Positions 24,276 through 37,466 of a stretch of 64,000 bases of DNA are shown piece after piece. The position numbers were made by a program, and so were the translations under genes. The notes under the pieces were generated by a model. That model did no database searches and was not told the origin of the DNA. It saw only the letters and a list, made by a program, of their open reading frames with translations. This stretch comes from Nymphaea colorata. Taxonomy: Eukaryota; Streptophyta; Magnoliopsida; Nymphaeales; Nymphaeaceae. The stretch lies in assembly GCF_008831285.2 (NCBI RefSeq), contig NC_045140.1, forward strand, positions 27,794,131 through 27,858,130. Reading direction: 5' to 3'. Each line of letters starts with the position of its first letter. The first letter of the stretch is position 1.

Positions 24276-27200
24276 TGCACCCATGCCCATGTTTTTTTGC
24301 AAAATGCTGCACCTGGACCACCACGTGTGCCCCACACCTGTGTGAGATGGCAGTAATCCTGATCTGTTCATCTGTTATTCCTGTCGAAGAACTTTTTTTT
24401 TGTCTCAAACTTCTTATGCATTGAAATTGAATATGTTTCTCTTTGCAAATATATTGATCAATATCATTATTGGTGCTGTTGAATTAGTAGGATAAGCTTG
24501 CTAATTATCTTTCTTGTCTTGTTGAGTAGAGTAGATAACATGTGGCTATTTTCAAAATGAGTTTCACGGTCTAGTTCTGTTGTTTATATATTACACATTG
24601 ATGCATAAAGAACACACATAAAACTATTAAGCATGCTGCAATCTAAAAGTGATAAGAATTCAGGACATATGTCAAGCGTAAAATATTTCTACTGCATGAG
24701 TGCATCTTCTATTCTATGTGCTTGACACTAATATGCATGCTACATAGCGGAGCATCTATAAGTTCTGTTGCTTTCCACCTGTCTTAGACCTACCTACTAA
24801 ACACTTGGAAGTGCACATTGTTTTGCACTACCTAGCTTTATGTTTGTTATTGATGTGGCTAAGACATTTACGTCTGTTACTGATGTTGCCAAGACATCTC
24901 TTTCTAACTTGATTCTTCTTTTTGTATATATTATAAATGCAAAGGTACACACAATTACTGGGAGGCTTGAAAACAGATCCTGAAAGCCATGGGGGCCCTC
25001 CAGATTGCATAGTAAGCAATTTTAACTGACTTCTGTTCTAATTGAAGGAGATTCCTGTTTTTTAGGCTAGTACTGTAGTCAAGTGGATATGAGGGTTTAT
25101 GCTTGACTTGTATACTGAATGTAGCGACACCTTTGGATTATGCTAGCTTCTTTGTAGGCTTCGTGAACAGGTCCTTAGGGAATTGGGGTTCGAGGACATA
25201 TTCAAAAAAGTTAAGGTTAGCCATCCTTACCTGGAACCTAATCTTAATCTGTTAAAAATTCATCATTTCTTTTCTATATCTCATTGTTGGTTTCTGGTTT
25301 TGTTGCCTCAATATTCATTAACTGTAATAAGGATGATGAAAATGCCAAGGCTATTGCTCTGTTCGAGGATGTAGTTCGGTTGAATGATGCAATTGAAGAT
25401 GAAGGCAAGCGTGTAGAAAGCTTGATAAGAGGGATTTTTGCTGGGAACATATTTGATCTCGGTTCTGCACAGGTAGCATAATTAATTAATTCTTGCAAAC
25501 AAATATGTGACCGAATAAACATTGTTTTTTGGAAAATTTTGGAACGACATATCTTGTAATTTTTTCCATTTTTGTTCTTTTTCTTGAAATAATCTTACTT
25601 TACCGATTTTTTTTATGCTCTGTCATAATTATTAGGATTTGTATGATCAATGCCTCTAATATTTTTCCTGTTGAACTATAGTTGGGATGCACAAGTTTCT
25701 CTTACAAGGAAACTACTTTTTACATTTATTCTACTTTGATATGCTATGATCATACATCTTTGGTTCTGGCTTTTCCCTTTTTATCACTTTTTTACACATG
25801 CACATATACACATCCATAGTGTTTTTTTTAAAACTGTGGTTGTTAGTTATGATCTGCATTGTTTTATTTTACCATCTTTTTGGGCTGTTTACGTCTATCC
25901 TTTTGTATTATCAAATGTTGATTTGGCCTCCTTATTTTGCATTGTTGAAGCTTGCAGAGATGTTTGCAAGAGATGGGATGTCTTTCATGGCGACTTGTGA
26001 AAGCTTAGTGCCCCGGCCCTGGGTTATTGATGACCTGGACATTTTCAAACACAAATGGAGTAGAAAATCATGGAAGAAGGCAAGATTCTTTTCATTCTTA
26101 TTTTTCGTGTCATAATGATTTCTTCTTATTTAGACAATTTTCCTTCTGAGTTCTGATGGTTTCTTGGTAGTTAGTCATCATCAATACAATGGAGAATATG
26201 TGCCTACGTGGTAGGAATTCATTGGAGATCGTTCAATAAACAAGCACATGATGAAGTTACAGTGACTCAAACAAAGGCCATCTATATTTTGTGGCCTTGG
26301 GCATATCCATTACTCTTTTGCTTTTTATCTCAATATGCACTAACCAACAAATGCAGATTATGCTTTTTTGGTCAATATGTGTCTTCCTGCCATAAGATTA
26401 ACGTGCTTATAGATTCTAGGACTTGGATATTGACATGCCTGAGGTCTTTCTCTTTTTTCTTAAATTTTTCTTCTGGAGACATTTCATGGTCCTTTAGTGT
26501 AATATATATATGTCACATTCCCTAGTGAGTTCATCTGATTTTGTTACAGGCAGTAATATTTGTTGATAATTCTGGTGCGGATGTCATACTTGGAATATTG
26601 CCTTTTGCAAGAGAGCTACTCAGGCGTGGTACACAGGTTTGCTTCATCCCCTTCTTTGCATCTCTTCAAGGATTAAACCTGAGTTATCCTCATGCATGCC
26701 ATGCACCAAAGTTGTTTTCACAGTATGCATATACTAAGTATGACCTAATTCTTTATCAGTCTATGTTTTGCAAAACTTAAGTATTTGTCAGAGCAAATGC
26801 GTCATTGTTCAATATGATGCTTCTATTCTTAAGGACAAGGTAAGGCAACAGAAATTGTCTGCATTCTTAACTTTTACAAGTTTTAGAAGGTAATTGCAAC
26901 ATATGGTTGTTGATGAATTTTTTCTTTGATGGCTAGTTTGGTTTATATGTAACTTTCTTTTATGGTGCTTTAATAGTGTAATTACTATTGTAAAATTTGC
27001 ATAACATAAATGGCTCTTAAAATATTCTTTTCAATATTTATTTGCTTAAGCTGAACTGTTGTACAAAAGAACAAATTTTGGATATAATGCAGGTGGTTCT
27101 GGCTGCTAACGACTTACCCTCGATCAATGACATAACCTACCATGAGTTGTTAGATATTATATCAAAGGTATCACCAATCTTATCATTCATACAATGCTTT

Positions 27201-28558
27201 TGTTTTTGAAGTTCATGTTTAACAAGGCAAACCAATTCTACATCAGTTGAAAGATGAGGATGGTTGCATCTTGGGAGTTAACGCATCTGGCCTTCTGATT
27301 GCGAACTCTGGTAATGATTTGCCTGTAAGTGGACCATCTTTAATGTACTAAGGCTACCAAGAGTCCAATTTTACTAGTTTATAGGCTTGATTTGTTTCTT
27401 TCTCACTGTTAATTTTGTGTGGTCCTTTGCATCTTAATAATCATGTTATGGGAGCTTACTGATGCCTTATTTACTTACAAATGTTGACTTCCTTATAGGT
27501 TATTGACCTTTCTGCTGTTTCTCCCGAGTTGGCATACCTGGCAAATGACGCAGATTTAGTTATGTTGGAGGGAATGGTAAATATATCTCCCTTGACACTG
27601 TTGAGATCTCTCTTCACTGTGATAATTTCTTCTTCCATGTTGTCCATGCGGTCTGTCTCACGAGGAGTCGTGATGCAACTTAGTGGCTTTGGTACCAAAT
27701 TGGTGCAGTTGTACCGATCACCCTAAACCTTAGGTTTCTGAATGCTCGCTTGTGCTAGAGTTATACACAATGGCCCGTCCTGGCAAATCCCAGAGCAATA
27801 GGATCCCAATAGGAGGTCCTTCCAGCTGGCTATCTAGCCTCCCTGTAATGCTTTGCTCATGCTCTGAAATGCTCAATGAAAACTTGATTTTGCTGTGGAT
27901 ATAGATGCTACTTTTTCTCCAATGTATTGACATGACTATTTTCTGCAGGGTCGTGGGATTGAGACGAATCTTTATGCACAATTTAGATGTGATTCATTAA
28001 AAATTGGAATGGTACTATTCTTCTCTTCCATGCAGTGTGCAGTAGGCTTCAGGCGTAGGATGTATCCACTTGTTTCTCATATTACTTGAACCACTTTCAG
28101 AAGGGCAGTCGCTACATGCCTGTTTGAATGATTTCTTGCAGCTCATGAGCTGTTTACGTTGATTGCATCAGTTCAGCCCCGTGGCAGTTTGTGCAGTAGA
28201 TACCAGCTTTCAAAATTAATTATTCCGCTTGATTTCATTGCATTCTGAGCATGTTAGTCAAAGCTATTTGCTGTCTTTATCTCTAATAATGCAAATGCTA
28301 CAAGGACAAAGTTTACTTTCCCTGAATATTGCTGCGTTTTTTGAAGTTTCTTCTCCTTCATACCATCCCTTTTCGTTTTCTGAGCTCCCGTTGAACAGAA
28401 AAGGAGCTTTGTTTGCCTAATGTCAAACATGATGTCAGCCATTTACTCATCAAGCATGTACTATTTACTTTCAGGTGAAACATCCAGAAGTTGCTCAATT
28501 TTTGGGAGGGAGGCTTTATGATTGTGTCTTCAAGTACACAGAGGTCATTCTTAGTTAA
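22376..28558 (+). CDS. DUF89 damage-control phosphatase, At2g17340-like
   Basis: Twelve exons: 22376-22545, 22753-22818, 24945-25011, 25147-25215, 25332-25472, 25951-26079, 26550-26636, 27093-27167, 27247-27324, 27499-27576, 27949-28011 and 28475-28558. Phases agree throughout, giving 368 residues against about 367 in At2g17340. This is the stand-alone plant form of the DUF89 domain fused to pantothenate kinase in PANK4-type proteins. The family consists of metal-dependent phosphatases that remove damaged or excess phosphometabolites; 4'-phosphopantetheine forms are reported substrates for this subgroup. Landmarks: [60 protein letters not shown], the metal-site loop FVDNSGAD (Asp220), [19 protein letters not shown] (Asn291, Asp292) and [15 protein letters not shown]. 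No targeting peptide is evident, so it is probably cytosolic. The intron after exon 6 begins GC, not GT. Intron 2 is 2.1 kb. Confidence 0.95.
22819..24944 (+). other. Intron 2 of the DUF89 gene (2.1 kb)
   Basis: The longest intron of the gene, with GT at 22819 and AG at 24943-24944. It contains a (TA)n tract at 24236-24273 and otherwise no recognisable element. A 104-codon open frame at 23148-23462 has no family motif and is probably chance. Confidence 0.8.
24236..24273. repeat. (TA)n microsatellite
   Basis: About 19 uninterrupted TA units inside intron 2 of the DUF89 gene; likely length-polymorphic. Confidence 0.95.
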
Positions 28559-29427
28559 TATTCTGTCTCTTTTTCTGGCAGAGTAATTTTTTAGACTATC
28601 CTGTAAAATAATGCCGATTATGGGTAGCTTGAGCTGTTCTATAAATCTGTATGTCTCTGCTGTATTCGGCCTTCTTATATCCCTTTCATATGAAACTCTG
28701 GAAGGGAGGTCACTTGCCTTACCCTATCTGGACTACCTTTGGAAGGCCTTTCTTTTGCTTGAACCTTGTGAATTGCCATGGTGAACAAGTGGCACTTGAA
28801 CCAGTTTTATTTTTTCATTTTTGTTGTTTTTAATCTTTTAAAATTAATTAGGCCATATTGAATTAGTTTTTGGTCAGTAATCTAATTTTTTAAATTATCT
28901 TTTGGCAATATAGTTACATAAATAGACTTCGCATGTGTCCCCAACGTTATGAGAAAAAGAAATTTACTCGTTTTTTAGTTGAGTAGATCAGAAGTTTTCT
29001 TTCGTTAGTGGAGAAAACAACTCAGATTGTTGATTTTTAGAATTTTTATGAACTCCCATCTATGCATCAAAAAGCCTCTTTCACATTCCAGGATTTTAGT
29101 TTTATTTTGTAAAATAAAAAATGTACAGTTATCAATGTTGGCATCTAAAATCTACTTCGGTATGGAATGAATTTATAATTCAATGAGGAGTCCATTTCAT
29201 TAGTATAAGTTTACAATCCCAGACAATTCCCATTTTCCGCGGCGTAGAGTCGTGGACAGACGGCTGAGTGGACCGTGCCATCGTCTGCTTTCATGTCGTA
29301 GTTTGATTATATTGTGGTCTAGCTGTTGTCTGTTCAGAGTTTCGACATTTTGAAGTTGCTTTTGGTAGATGGATGGATTTTTTTGTGTTCAAGATGTAGG
29401 AATTGAGAAGTCATATTAAGAGAGAGG

Positions 29428-29430
<3 letters not shown>

Positions 29431-29501
<71 letters not shown>
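29431..29501. repeat. Compound microsatellite (CT)15 then (AT)20
   Basis: A perfect CT run at 29431-29460 passes directly into a perfect AT run at 29461-29501. The same CT-then-TA order is seen at 44641-44730 and 44834-44920. Confidence 0.95.
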
Positions 29502-29503
<2 letters not shown>

Positions 29504-31074
29504 AGAAGTTCGTAATTGAGCAGGCATGGAAAAGCAAAGGGTTCATTATTGTCTCTGGTTGCTTTTATCGACGTGCCTCGATCACTCACGATCCTTGCAG
29601 ATCGCACCGACCGCAGCTGCTGCTCCGCGTAGATAAGTTGTCAAACAACTCATCATTCCGGGAATACCCCGTTCTACATGAAACCACAAACAATCCACTT
29701 TAGTAGTTTCGTGGAATAACCATGATTGCTGCTCATGATGAACGAACTGCAGTGAGTAAAAGAAAATAAAGGAAGGGATTATTCCAGTGTTTGGAAAAGA
29801 TAGGCCGGCGGTGTTGATGGCAGCTCCACCCGAAGATGAAAAAGCAGCTAACTTTTCAACCGACAGGTAGAAGCTTTTCATATTTGCCTTTAGGTAAAAT
29901 CTGCGGATGAAACCATCGATAATATTGCATATTGCAAAATCACTGGGTCGACTAAGAAGGAAAAGACAAAGAAGAAGGTACTCGGGCTTGCAGCTCGGGG
30001 TCTGATTGCTGTCGTGTTTCAGTGAGTTGTTCATCTCAACTGATCTTTTCATGGTGATAAGTGTAACATATCATAGATTGTTGGGGAGTGTACTATAAAT
30101 TTAGCGAGGCTTTGAAGCAAGCTAAATCTTAGCGGCATAAAATACTCATTCGAGAGAGAGAGAGAGTTGAAAAGAACATCATTAAAGCGAACCACAAGTT
30201 TGTTTGAGAAGAATTGCATGGAAATCCGTGACAAACCCAACTGCTACTGCTCTGCACTGCTACTGTCCTGTACAAGACATGGACTGCAGAGCCCACCAAA
30301 CACCCCACTTCTGTCGGGTCAATGAAAATCTCAGCAGCCCATTTCCGGCGACAACACTGTGTCACGAGATGGGCGGGCGAAAGATGCAGAAAAAGTTAAA
30401 AGTGGCAGTTCCCTCGAGATGCACGCAAGTTTTATCTTTTCACCAAACGTGGAACATTGAAGACCACCTCTTCCATCTTTTATGAACGCTATCACACTGC
30501 GCCCAAAACGCTCACCAGAGACGATGGTACCGCGGCCACCTACTCTTAAATGAGCACTTCAGAAAAGGAATTGTTCTTCTAATTACCAATTTAAAATCCT
30601 CATGATTTCGAGATCCTTGAATTTCTATGATTTTAAATGAGACATTTTCTAACTGCTAAAAGGAAAAATAAGGATTTCAAGTATAGAATATAGATCTTAA
30701 GTTTGATTTAAGATGCTTATTTTGATGAATTATAGATTTTACTATGAAGTTTTTATTACATTCACATCAGATCCATGGATTTCAAATTTGAAGTAAAGAA
30801 ATGCCCCATGAGCAAAATACTCCTTAGCAGATCATTAAGCAAAACGGTCAAATGTTATGAAAGAATGTATAGCTTTGAATTGGTTTCTTTCTTTAAATCT
30901 AACTTTTTCAATTTTAATTTATTAAATATTCGGATGGCCTAAATCCGAAGCATTTGAATCTTTTGATGGTTTATATATTTATCTTGGTCCTTTCTTATCA
31001 CTTGTTATGCGAAAACACTGCTCAATGGTGGTTAAATTTGTATACACCACGGAGCTCATTTTGTAAAAGCTTAA

Positions 31075-31185
31075 AATGGTGGTTAAATTTGAGTAGATTT
31101 GGATCCGGTTATATAAGACAAAACTGCTCAATGGTCAATTGAAAATTTGTTAACTATATATGTAAAAAATTTCTAACTCCTCCAA
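31075..31185 (+). repeat. Fragment related to the 58.6-kb miniature element
   Basis: CAATTGAAAATTTGTTAACT followed by ATATAT is shared with 58748-58772, and the upstream GAGTAGATTTGGATCCGGTT aligns with GGGTAGACTTGGGTTCAGTT at 58688. Terminal sequences are lost here, so this looks like a truncated or decayed copy. Confidence 0.55.
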
Positions 31186-32719
31186 TAAATCCCACTTAAC
31201 TAAGTCGTGGAATGATTGGATGAAAATTTATCATTTTGACTACATTGGTATTCCTTTGATTCCAACTTTAAAGTGAAGCTGGTTATATACACTGTGGAAT
31301 CTTGCCTAAATGACCAAATTACCCCTAATAATAACAAAAAGAACCCACTTCTTATAAGGATAAAAAAATGTGAAAAAGTTAGAAGTTCAAAAAGAATATA
31401 TTTTTTAATAAAAATTCCTAAAATATACCAACTCCCACCTTCTCTATGTAACCCTCATACATGCAACTCACTCTCTGCCTAAGGCACGATCCACATTTGA
31501 GAAATCCAAGTTTGTGGCTTGAATAAATGGCACATGCAACGCCTATTGAACAATTATGAAGAAAGTTGAGGAACATGCTGAGGAATTTAGAAATATGAAG
31601 TTTGTTTCAATAAACATGACAAAGGAACAGGGACTAGGCGAAAAATTTAAAACTCCTTGGTGGGGCTCCTGGTACCGAAAGGGTGGCTCAGATTTCACGG
31701 CCGGAACGGCCAAGGAGGCAAGAACTACCGCACCAGACGCTCGGCCCACCAGTCTTTTAGTTGTTGGAAAGCTGAAAAAGGAAAAGCAAAAGGCTACCAC
31801 ACCCATCAAAATCAACCAAAGAGAAGACAAGTAAAATGAAGGAAACGTAGATGAATGTATCATTGCATAAACATGCATCCAGAAGCAGTCCTATCAATTG
31901 TGGTATGTGACTAAAAAATTTACATCATCACCGGTGATTGAATAGACTCCATTGGCTTCTTTTCTTGTGCAACAAATGGAGAGGAGATTGTCCCTCTATT
32001 CCCTTCATTCCTTTCTTGGGATCCATGGTTGCCAAGAAATAAAAAGAGCACTAGAAATGAAAAGGCAGGAGATCAAAGTCTAGAAAAAGGAAATACGTAT
32101 TCCTTAGTAAGTATGGCGGGATTCCTTTCTGTTTTTTCTGTTCTAAACTTCACCATTAGCAACACAGGGATAAGCAGTGAAAGAAAAGTTTTTGGTGCAG
32201 CGGAAATTGGAACAAGAGATATGCTGGAAAGAAAAAGTACAGAAACAGGTTAGACTCATCGATTTTGTTGCTTGCCACCGTAGGAGAACCTTCATTTGAT
32301 CGTGGGAAGAGTGTGACCGACGTCTCTATTCTGTCTATTTTCCTTACAAACACGCACTCCCAAAGTAAGAATTTTAATCGGTGACTGTGAGCCATCCCAT
32401 GCTAAAGGCTCTGCTCGAATGTTTGATTGCACGCAGCATGGTGCAAGATGCTGGGGACTGAGAAGAAATCAAAGTGACGGAAGGAAAAACGCAAAAAGGA
32501 AGAAGATGGTCGCCGTTGTGATTGATATTTTGAACTTCAAAAACAGAAAGAGAACATGCTCAATACATCTGCCATTAGATTCTGAAGCGAAAGAGAAGAG
32601 AGAGCTCTTCGAAGAACCCCTAAACATGCATCCGCAAACAACGGCATTGGAAAATGGGATTCCATTTTCTTGAGAGAGTGAAAGCATGCTTGCTCAGCGA
32701 AAACATGCAGAGGGCATTT

Positions 32720-33427
32720 CTAGCAGTTGGGTTTAGGAGAAATGCCAGGCTCAGAAAAGGAAGGTGTGGTCGAAGAAACCGCAGACTGCCTGGGAGATTG
32801 CAAGGGGAAGAGCGGCAGCAGCTCCGGCTCTGTTCCTCTGGGCGTGTTCAGAGGAGAAGGGTGGAGATAGAAGCCTTTCTCTGCGATCGCCTTTTCCTCC
32901 TCGGACATGGCCCCGACCGGCACCGGCGACGTCGACTCGCTGCCGGAGCCTGGGCTCGAGATCCGAAGAAAGCAACCGGAATTCGGGCTGTAGAGACCGT
33001 TCTCGAACGGATCCAGTGGGGTGACGGGGCTGGAAAGCAAGAGATCGGAGACGGCGGCGGTGGTGGGGGAGAGGAGCAGCTGAGATCTTGGAGAGAGGTG
33101 GGGCGCGCGGAGGGAGGTGAGCCCCAACTTGACCTCGAGCTTCCGCATGCCGCCGTGCCGCCGCTCGTGGAGCTTGAAGGCCGATCTGCGGGGCCCGACG
33201 GGGTCCATGCCGCCGGCCGCATTGGTCCTGTTGGCGTACCTGGCCGGCAAGGTGATGGGCAGCTTCTCGGGGGAGTCCTCCGCCACGCCCGTCAGTTTCT
33301 GGACGAGGTCCTTGAAAGAGCGAGGGTCGGCCTGGACAAACGTCGTCGGCGATGACGCTGTCGAGATGCTTACGCCAGTGCTGCTCGCCGCAGGAGCAGT
33401 GCCGCCGTTGCTGATGGGCGTCTCCAT
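32720..33427 (-). CDS. VQ-motif protein, VQ4/VQ33-like (MAPK-target type)
   Basis: Intron-less gene of 235 residues. The first ATG is at 33427 (METPISNGG); the open frame upstream of it has no earlier ATG. The VQ motif FKDLVQKLTG is at residues 38-47, preceded by PTTFVQADPRS. The C-terminal half matches the plant VQ4/VQ13/VQ31/VQ33 group: FKLHERR, LLLSPTT, LSSPVTPLDPF, SEEEKAIAEKGFYLHPSPL, TPRGTEPELLPLFPLQSPR. VQ proteins are nuclear cofactors that bind WRKY DNA-binding domains. This subgroup contains known substrates of stress MAP kinases (MPK3/MPK6), and many Ser-Pro/Thr-Pro sites fit that. Lack of introns and high GC are usual for the family. The upstream flank on the minus strand carries a CT-rich microsatellite (33447-33478). 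Confidence 0.93.
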   Translation of the reverse strand: METPISNGGTAPAASSTGVSISTASSPTTFVQADPRSFKDLVQKLTGVAEDSPEKLPITLPARYANRTNAAGGMDPVGPRRSAFKLHERRHGGMRKLEVKLGLTSLRAPHLSPRSQLLLSPTTAAVSDLLLSSPVTPLDPFENGLYSPNSGCFLRISSPGSGSESTSPVPVGAMSEEEKAIAEKGFYLHPSPLNTPRGTEPELLPLFPLQSPRQSAVSSTTPSFSEPGISPKPNC

Positions 33428-33446
33428 GCCGCCGGAGAAACCCACA

Positions 33447-33478
33447 GAGAGAGAGAGAGAGAGAGAGGGAGAGAGGGA
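33447..33478. repeat. (GA)n tract in the VQ gene leader
   Basis: AGAGAGAGAGAGAGAGAG-type sequence 20 bases upstream of the VQ ATG, read as CT on the coding strand; probably part of the 5' UTR. Confidence 0.8.
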
Positions 33479-36400
33479 GGAAGATGCGAAAGGTTTAGTG
33501 GCAGAAGTGGTGAAGGTTACAGATGGCAGAGCAGATGGAGGAAGGGTGGCAATGGCATGGGAAAGAGAGAGTGGACTTGGGATTGGCGAAAGGTTTATTC
33601 ATGGCTTGGAGTACTCAGAGTCCGTGCACTGAGTGAAGGTGGGAGAGCAGGAGAGAGACGAGAGCAACAAAGGAAAAGCTCAATAAAGCAGAAGAAGAAA
33701 GGAAGAAAGAGGAAAAAGGCGACGGCCCAATGGTTCGTCCGGTTGACATGCTACTGCTGCAAGATAAAGTCAGCCGCTGGTTATTGCTTTTACGCGCATA
33801 TACGTAGTCTCCTCTGCTTGCGTTCATCACTGATCTGCTCTCCTGTCTTCGTCTCCATGAAACGTCTCACATCATTGCACAGAGAAAGAAAGAAGAGAGA
33901 TTTGAAAAATTGATAAGCCATTCTCGAAGAGGGGAGGAAACAGTTTGACCTCGCTTTCTTATCAGACTATGTGTGCTTTTCAACGCTCATTTGACTCTTC
34001 TGTTCATTGCTTTCACGAGGTCGCGTAGGTTGCACGAACTTTCTCTTTTAGTCCCCTTCGAAAAGCACGGGCGTCAACTAACCCCGTTTTAGCACGAAGC
34101 CGATCGATCGATCTTTCTGTTCTAATAAGTTTCACCTACTTGTTCTTCATTGTGATCTTCATGTTTTTTGAATGTGTAGATGAGGTTTGAGAATCAATTA
34201 TATGATTTTTCTTTTCTTTCGGAACCCATTTAACACAGTTCGCAAAACATGATCTTTGTAGTTCTAGATTTACGTATCGTTTCGTTTGAACAATTATTTA
34301 AGAAATATCAGAAAACAAAGAGCTTGACTGGATCAATTCAAAATGAAACCAGTTTAATGCATTTCATTAGGTTGTTGGGACATCTGAAATTGACATTGTA
34401 GATCAGTCACCGGCTTTCCTCGCTTTACAACCGTTTGAAATGTTCACGAGTAAATTTGACAAACATGACGCTCATATGCATGAAAACGCAAAGCAAATTA
34501 CTGCTGTAAAAATCGGAGCAGATTCAAAAGTCAATGAGTAGAAGAAAAAGTTACAGCAATGACTCCAATTAAAGATATAATAACCGGGCAGAGAATGGTG
34601 CTGTATTTTAAAACTTAAAAATTTATATTTAAACATAATTGTTTTAATTTTGAATATTTCCCCTTCTTTTATTTCCCTTCCACCAAGATTTTATATTTTC
34701 TTCTCATTTTTCTTTAATTTTGATAATTTTAATGGATTATTATACATAATATATATATTTACCAAGCAACCCTTATCACTTTTATTGTAAAGGCTTGCCC
34801 ATAAGACACATTAGACCACTTTTATTCCCCTTGTTCCTCAAGTTACAAAAACTTTTATTGTATATGTTCCAAGGTTTACTAGAGATCACAAAGATGGGAA
34901 TTTATGAATTTCAATAAAGTTGTCAAAAGTTCATCTTCAAGGACAAGGTAAAGGATCTCTCTACAAGTTGTTGTTAGATGATGCAAAAACATGAGACGGA
35001 ACGCTACAGGAAAGGTCTCAACGCACAGATGCAACATGGTCATTGTGATTCAGACTATCAATAAGTTTGGTTTGCTTTTGGATAATTGTTTTAGAAATAA
35101 TCTTCATGAAATGTGCCAAATGAGTGAGAGCCATGGTCTAATATTTGCTCACTCTTCTTCTTCAGCCAAAGATTTACTTGAAATAGTTAACTTCTTGTTA
35201 GTTTGAAAAGTGTATATTTTCTTAAAGTTGTTGAAACGTGTAAGAAATGGCCATATGTTGTTTGCATTATCAAGTTTTATTAGTAACAAAATTTAAGAAG
35301 TTTCAAGTAAGAAATCTGTAATTTTTTTGGGTTATGTTCCAAATCATAGCTGCTACCATTGCTATCAAATGAAAAAGAGTCTTTTATCTCTAGCCTTGTT
35401 GTCTTTGATTAAAGAGTATTTTCCCTTTCTGCAAAGGAAACTTACAGAACATAAAAGCAACATACAGAAAGACTCTTATGAAAACTCTCACACTAACGAC
35501 TAAAGATTGTCTAGCATACAAAGTTCAACTAGATGCTGTGAGAATTTTCTTTATTTCCCTAGAAAAAAAGACCAAATCAATTTGCTGTTTCACCCAATGG
35601 CCAATCTGTTTCATCATATAATTTTAAAGTCAATTTTTTTCATACATCCAAAGATTCTATATCCATTGGCCCTCTCACTGGTTTCTGTCAAGGCAAGGGA
35701 AATATAACTATTAAAGAAGATCTGCTTTGAGCAGCATAACATAGCGGGTTGGTAAAAGTTGGGTCGTCAGTTTAATTCTCATCGTCCTAAAACAACCCTA
35801 AACCCTGGGGTTACGGGAAAATGGAAAAAACTTTGAGGTATCTCCAAAAATCCAAAAGACCCGAATTGGAAGGCAGGAGGGCAGCCATAGATAAAGAATA
35901 TGAAGCTGTTGAGATGAACAAAACATGAATTTTTTTTGTTCTCAGACAGATATGAATGCATGTACAAGATAAGCAGAAAATAAATGGGTCATTGGAAAGA
36001 AATAAAATGCGTTTAGTAGCCAAGGTATATAATCATCAAGTGATTTATAAACTTCGTTGAGAGCTTTAATTCGGTTATCAAAAAGGCCACCATCAGAATA
36101 GTTCTTTCAATTGGTTTTTAGTCATCGATGGGAACATCCGAAATGGCTTCCTCTAACAAAAATAAATTTGTGAACTTTTGTCAAAAACCAAACCTCATAG
36201 CGCTATGACAGCAAAGACGCCTATGGCATCAAGTCCTTTAGTTAACTGCCAATTCTGAATGACATCCTTCAATGGATCTGTCTGCTGTTAGAATTACAAC
36301 AAATTTGGAAAAAAAGTAAGGAGCAGAAGAAAAAGTTAAAGCGGTGACTCCAAATAAAGATGAAAAATAAGCCAACTAGCAAGAGAATGAGCCAAATGGA

Positions 36401-37466
36401 GATTATATGTTTTGAGATACATTGCATGACCTTGTTCAGAACCAAATATGGATCCCCAAAATTAGGCTATGAACTGATATAAGATTAATGGACTGGAGAA
36501 CAGCATCTGGAATGATTTATTATCAAGATATTTTATTATCAGATCGATAAGGAGATCGATGCAGGATGAATCAAAATGGCCGGCGGAGAATTTCTCAGGC
36601 CACTTGAGTTGACGAGATAATAAATGATACTGTGAACGCAACAATTCACCTTGAATGCTTCGAATATCTATTGATGGAATGATTCACGTTGAGGCTTGAA
36701 TGCTTCGAATATCGCCTAGCAATTCACCTTTTAGACCTTTTGCAGTTATGCATGGGAAAAACTTATCGTAGCAATGTTCTAGCAAAGTATTGATGATCAA
36801 TATACCTATGGAACACATTCCAACTATTTGCATAGACAACAAAAATAATCAGTTCTACTTAGTTCTCTCTTTTACAGCTAGAATGGCTTTTGTTGTCAAC
36901 AGAGTTGGTTAGGAAGCAATATGAAATTAAAGTAAATCTGTTTGTAGAAAATTACTTCGGATACAGATTAATTAGCATAGCTAATTTCCTTTGGACTCAA
37001 TGGGTGTGAAGTAATTCAGAGTGGAAAAATCCAATGACTGAGACAAATTAAACATCAGTTCTAGAGGTGGTTTAACTTAATATGAATGGGTTTATCCGTC
37101 CAGAACCTTCTTTATGTAAGAAAAATAAGAAATGAGAACCTCGACAACTAGCAATACCCCACATAAATGTGAAAAGAAAAACTTCTTTAATATCTCTCTG
37201 CATATGCTCGGGAGGTAATATGGGGTACATTATATTTTCAAAAGAACAAAAATAATGTAAAAGAGAAAAAAAACAATATAGTTCTTTTGATCAGGTCCGG
37301 CTGCAAATTGGCGTTGGTATGAACCTGATTTTCATGAACCCCTACTTGGTTTGGCTGTTGGCTGAAAATGGTGAGGGAAATAAACTGGCTTGCTTGATTT
37401 TCGGATATGCAGATATCTTTGCAAAAAATTCATTTGAAAGGCAATTTTGATTCATAGAGAACAAGT

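Larger units (their letters stand above)
28559..32719. other. Intergenic region, DUF89 phosphatase to VQ gene (tail to tail)
   Basis: Both neighbours end here, so the edges hold their 3' UTRs. I see no gene in between. The longest frame (29582-30052, minus, 156 codons) lacks any family motif. A compound CT/AT microsatellite is at 29431-29501. Positions 31075-31185 match part of the miniature element at 58605-58813. The frames at 31543-31878 show no recognisable domain. Confidence 0.5.

Noticed and set aside
29582-30052. 156-codon minus-strand open frame as a gene
   Set aside because: No family motif, no plausible splice partners, mixed hydrophobic and polar composition without pattern; length is within chance for this AT-rich DNA.
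31543-31878. Overlapping frames on both strands around the GGCCGGAACGGCC palindrome
   Set aside because: Neither translation resembles a known domain, and no splice structure links them to a neighbour.
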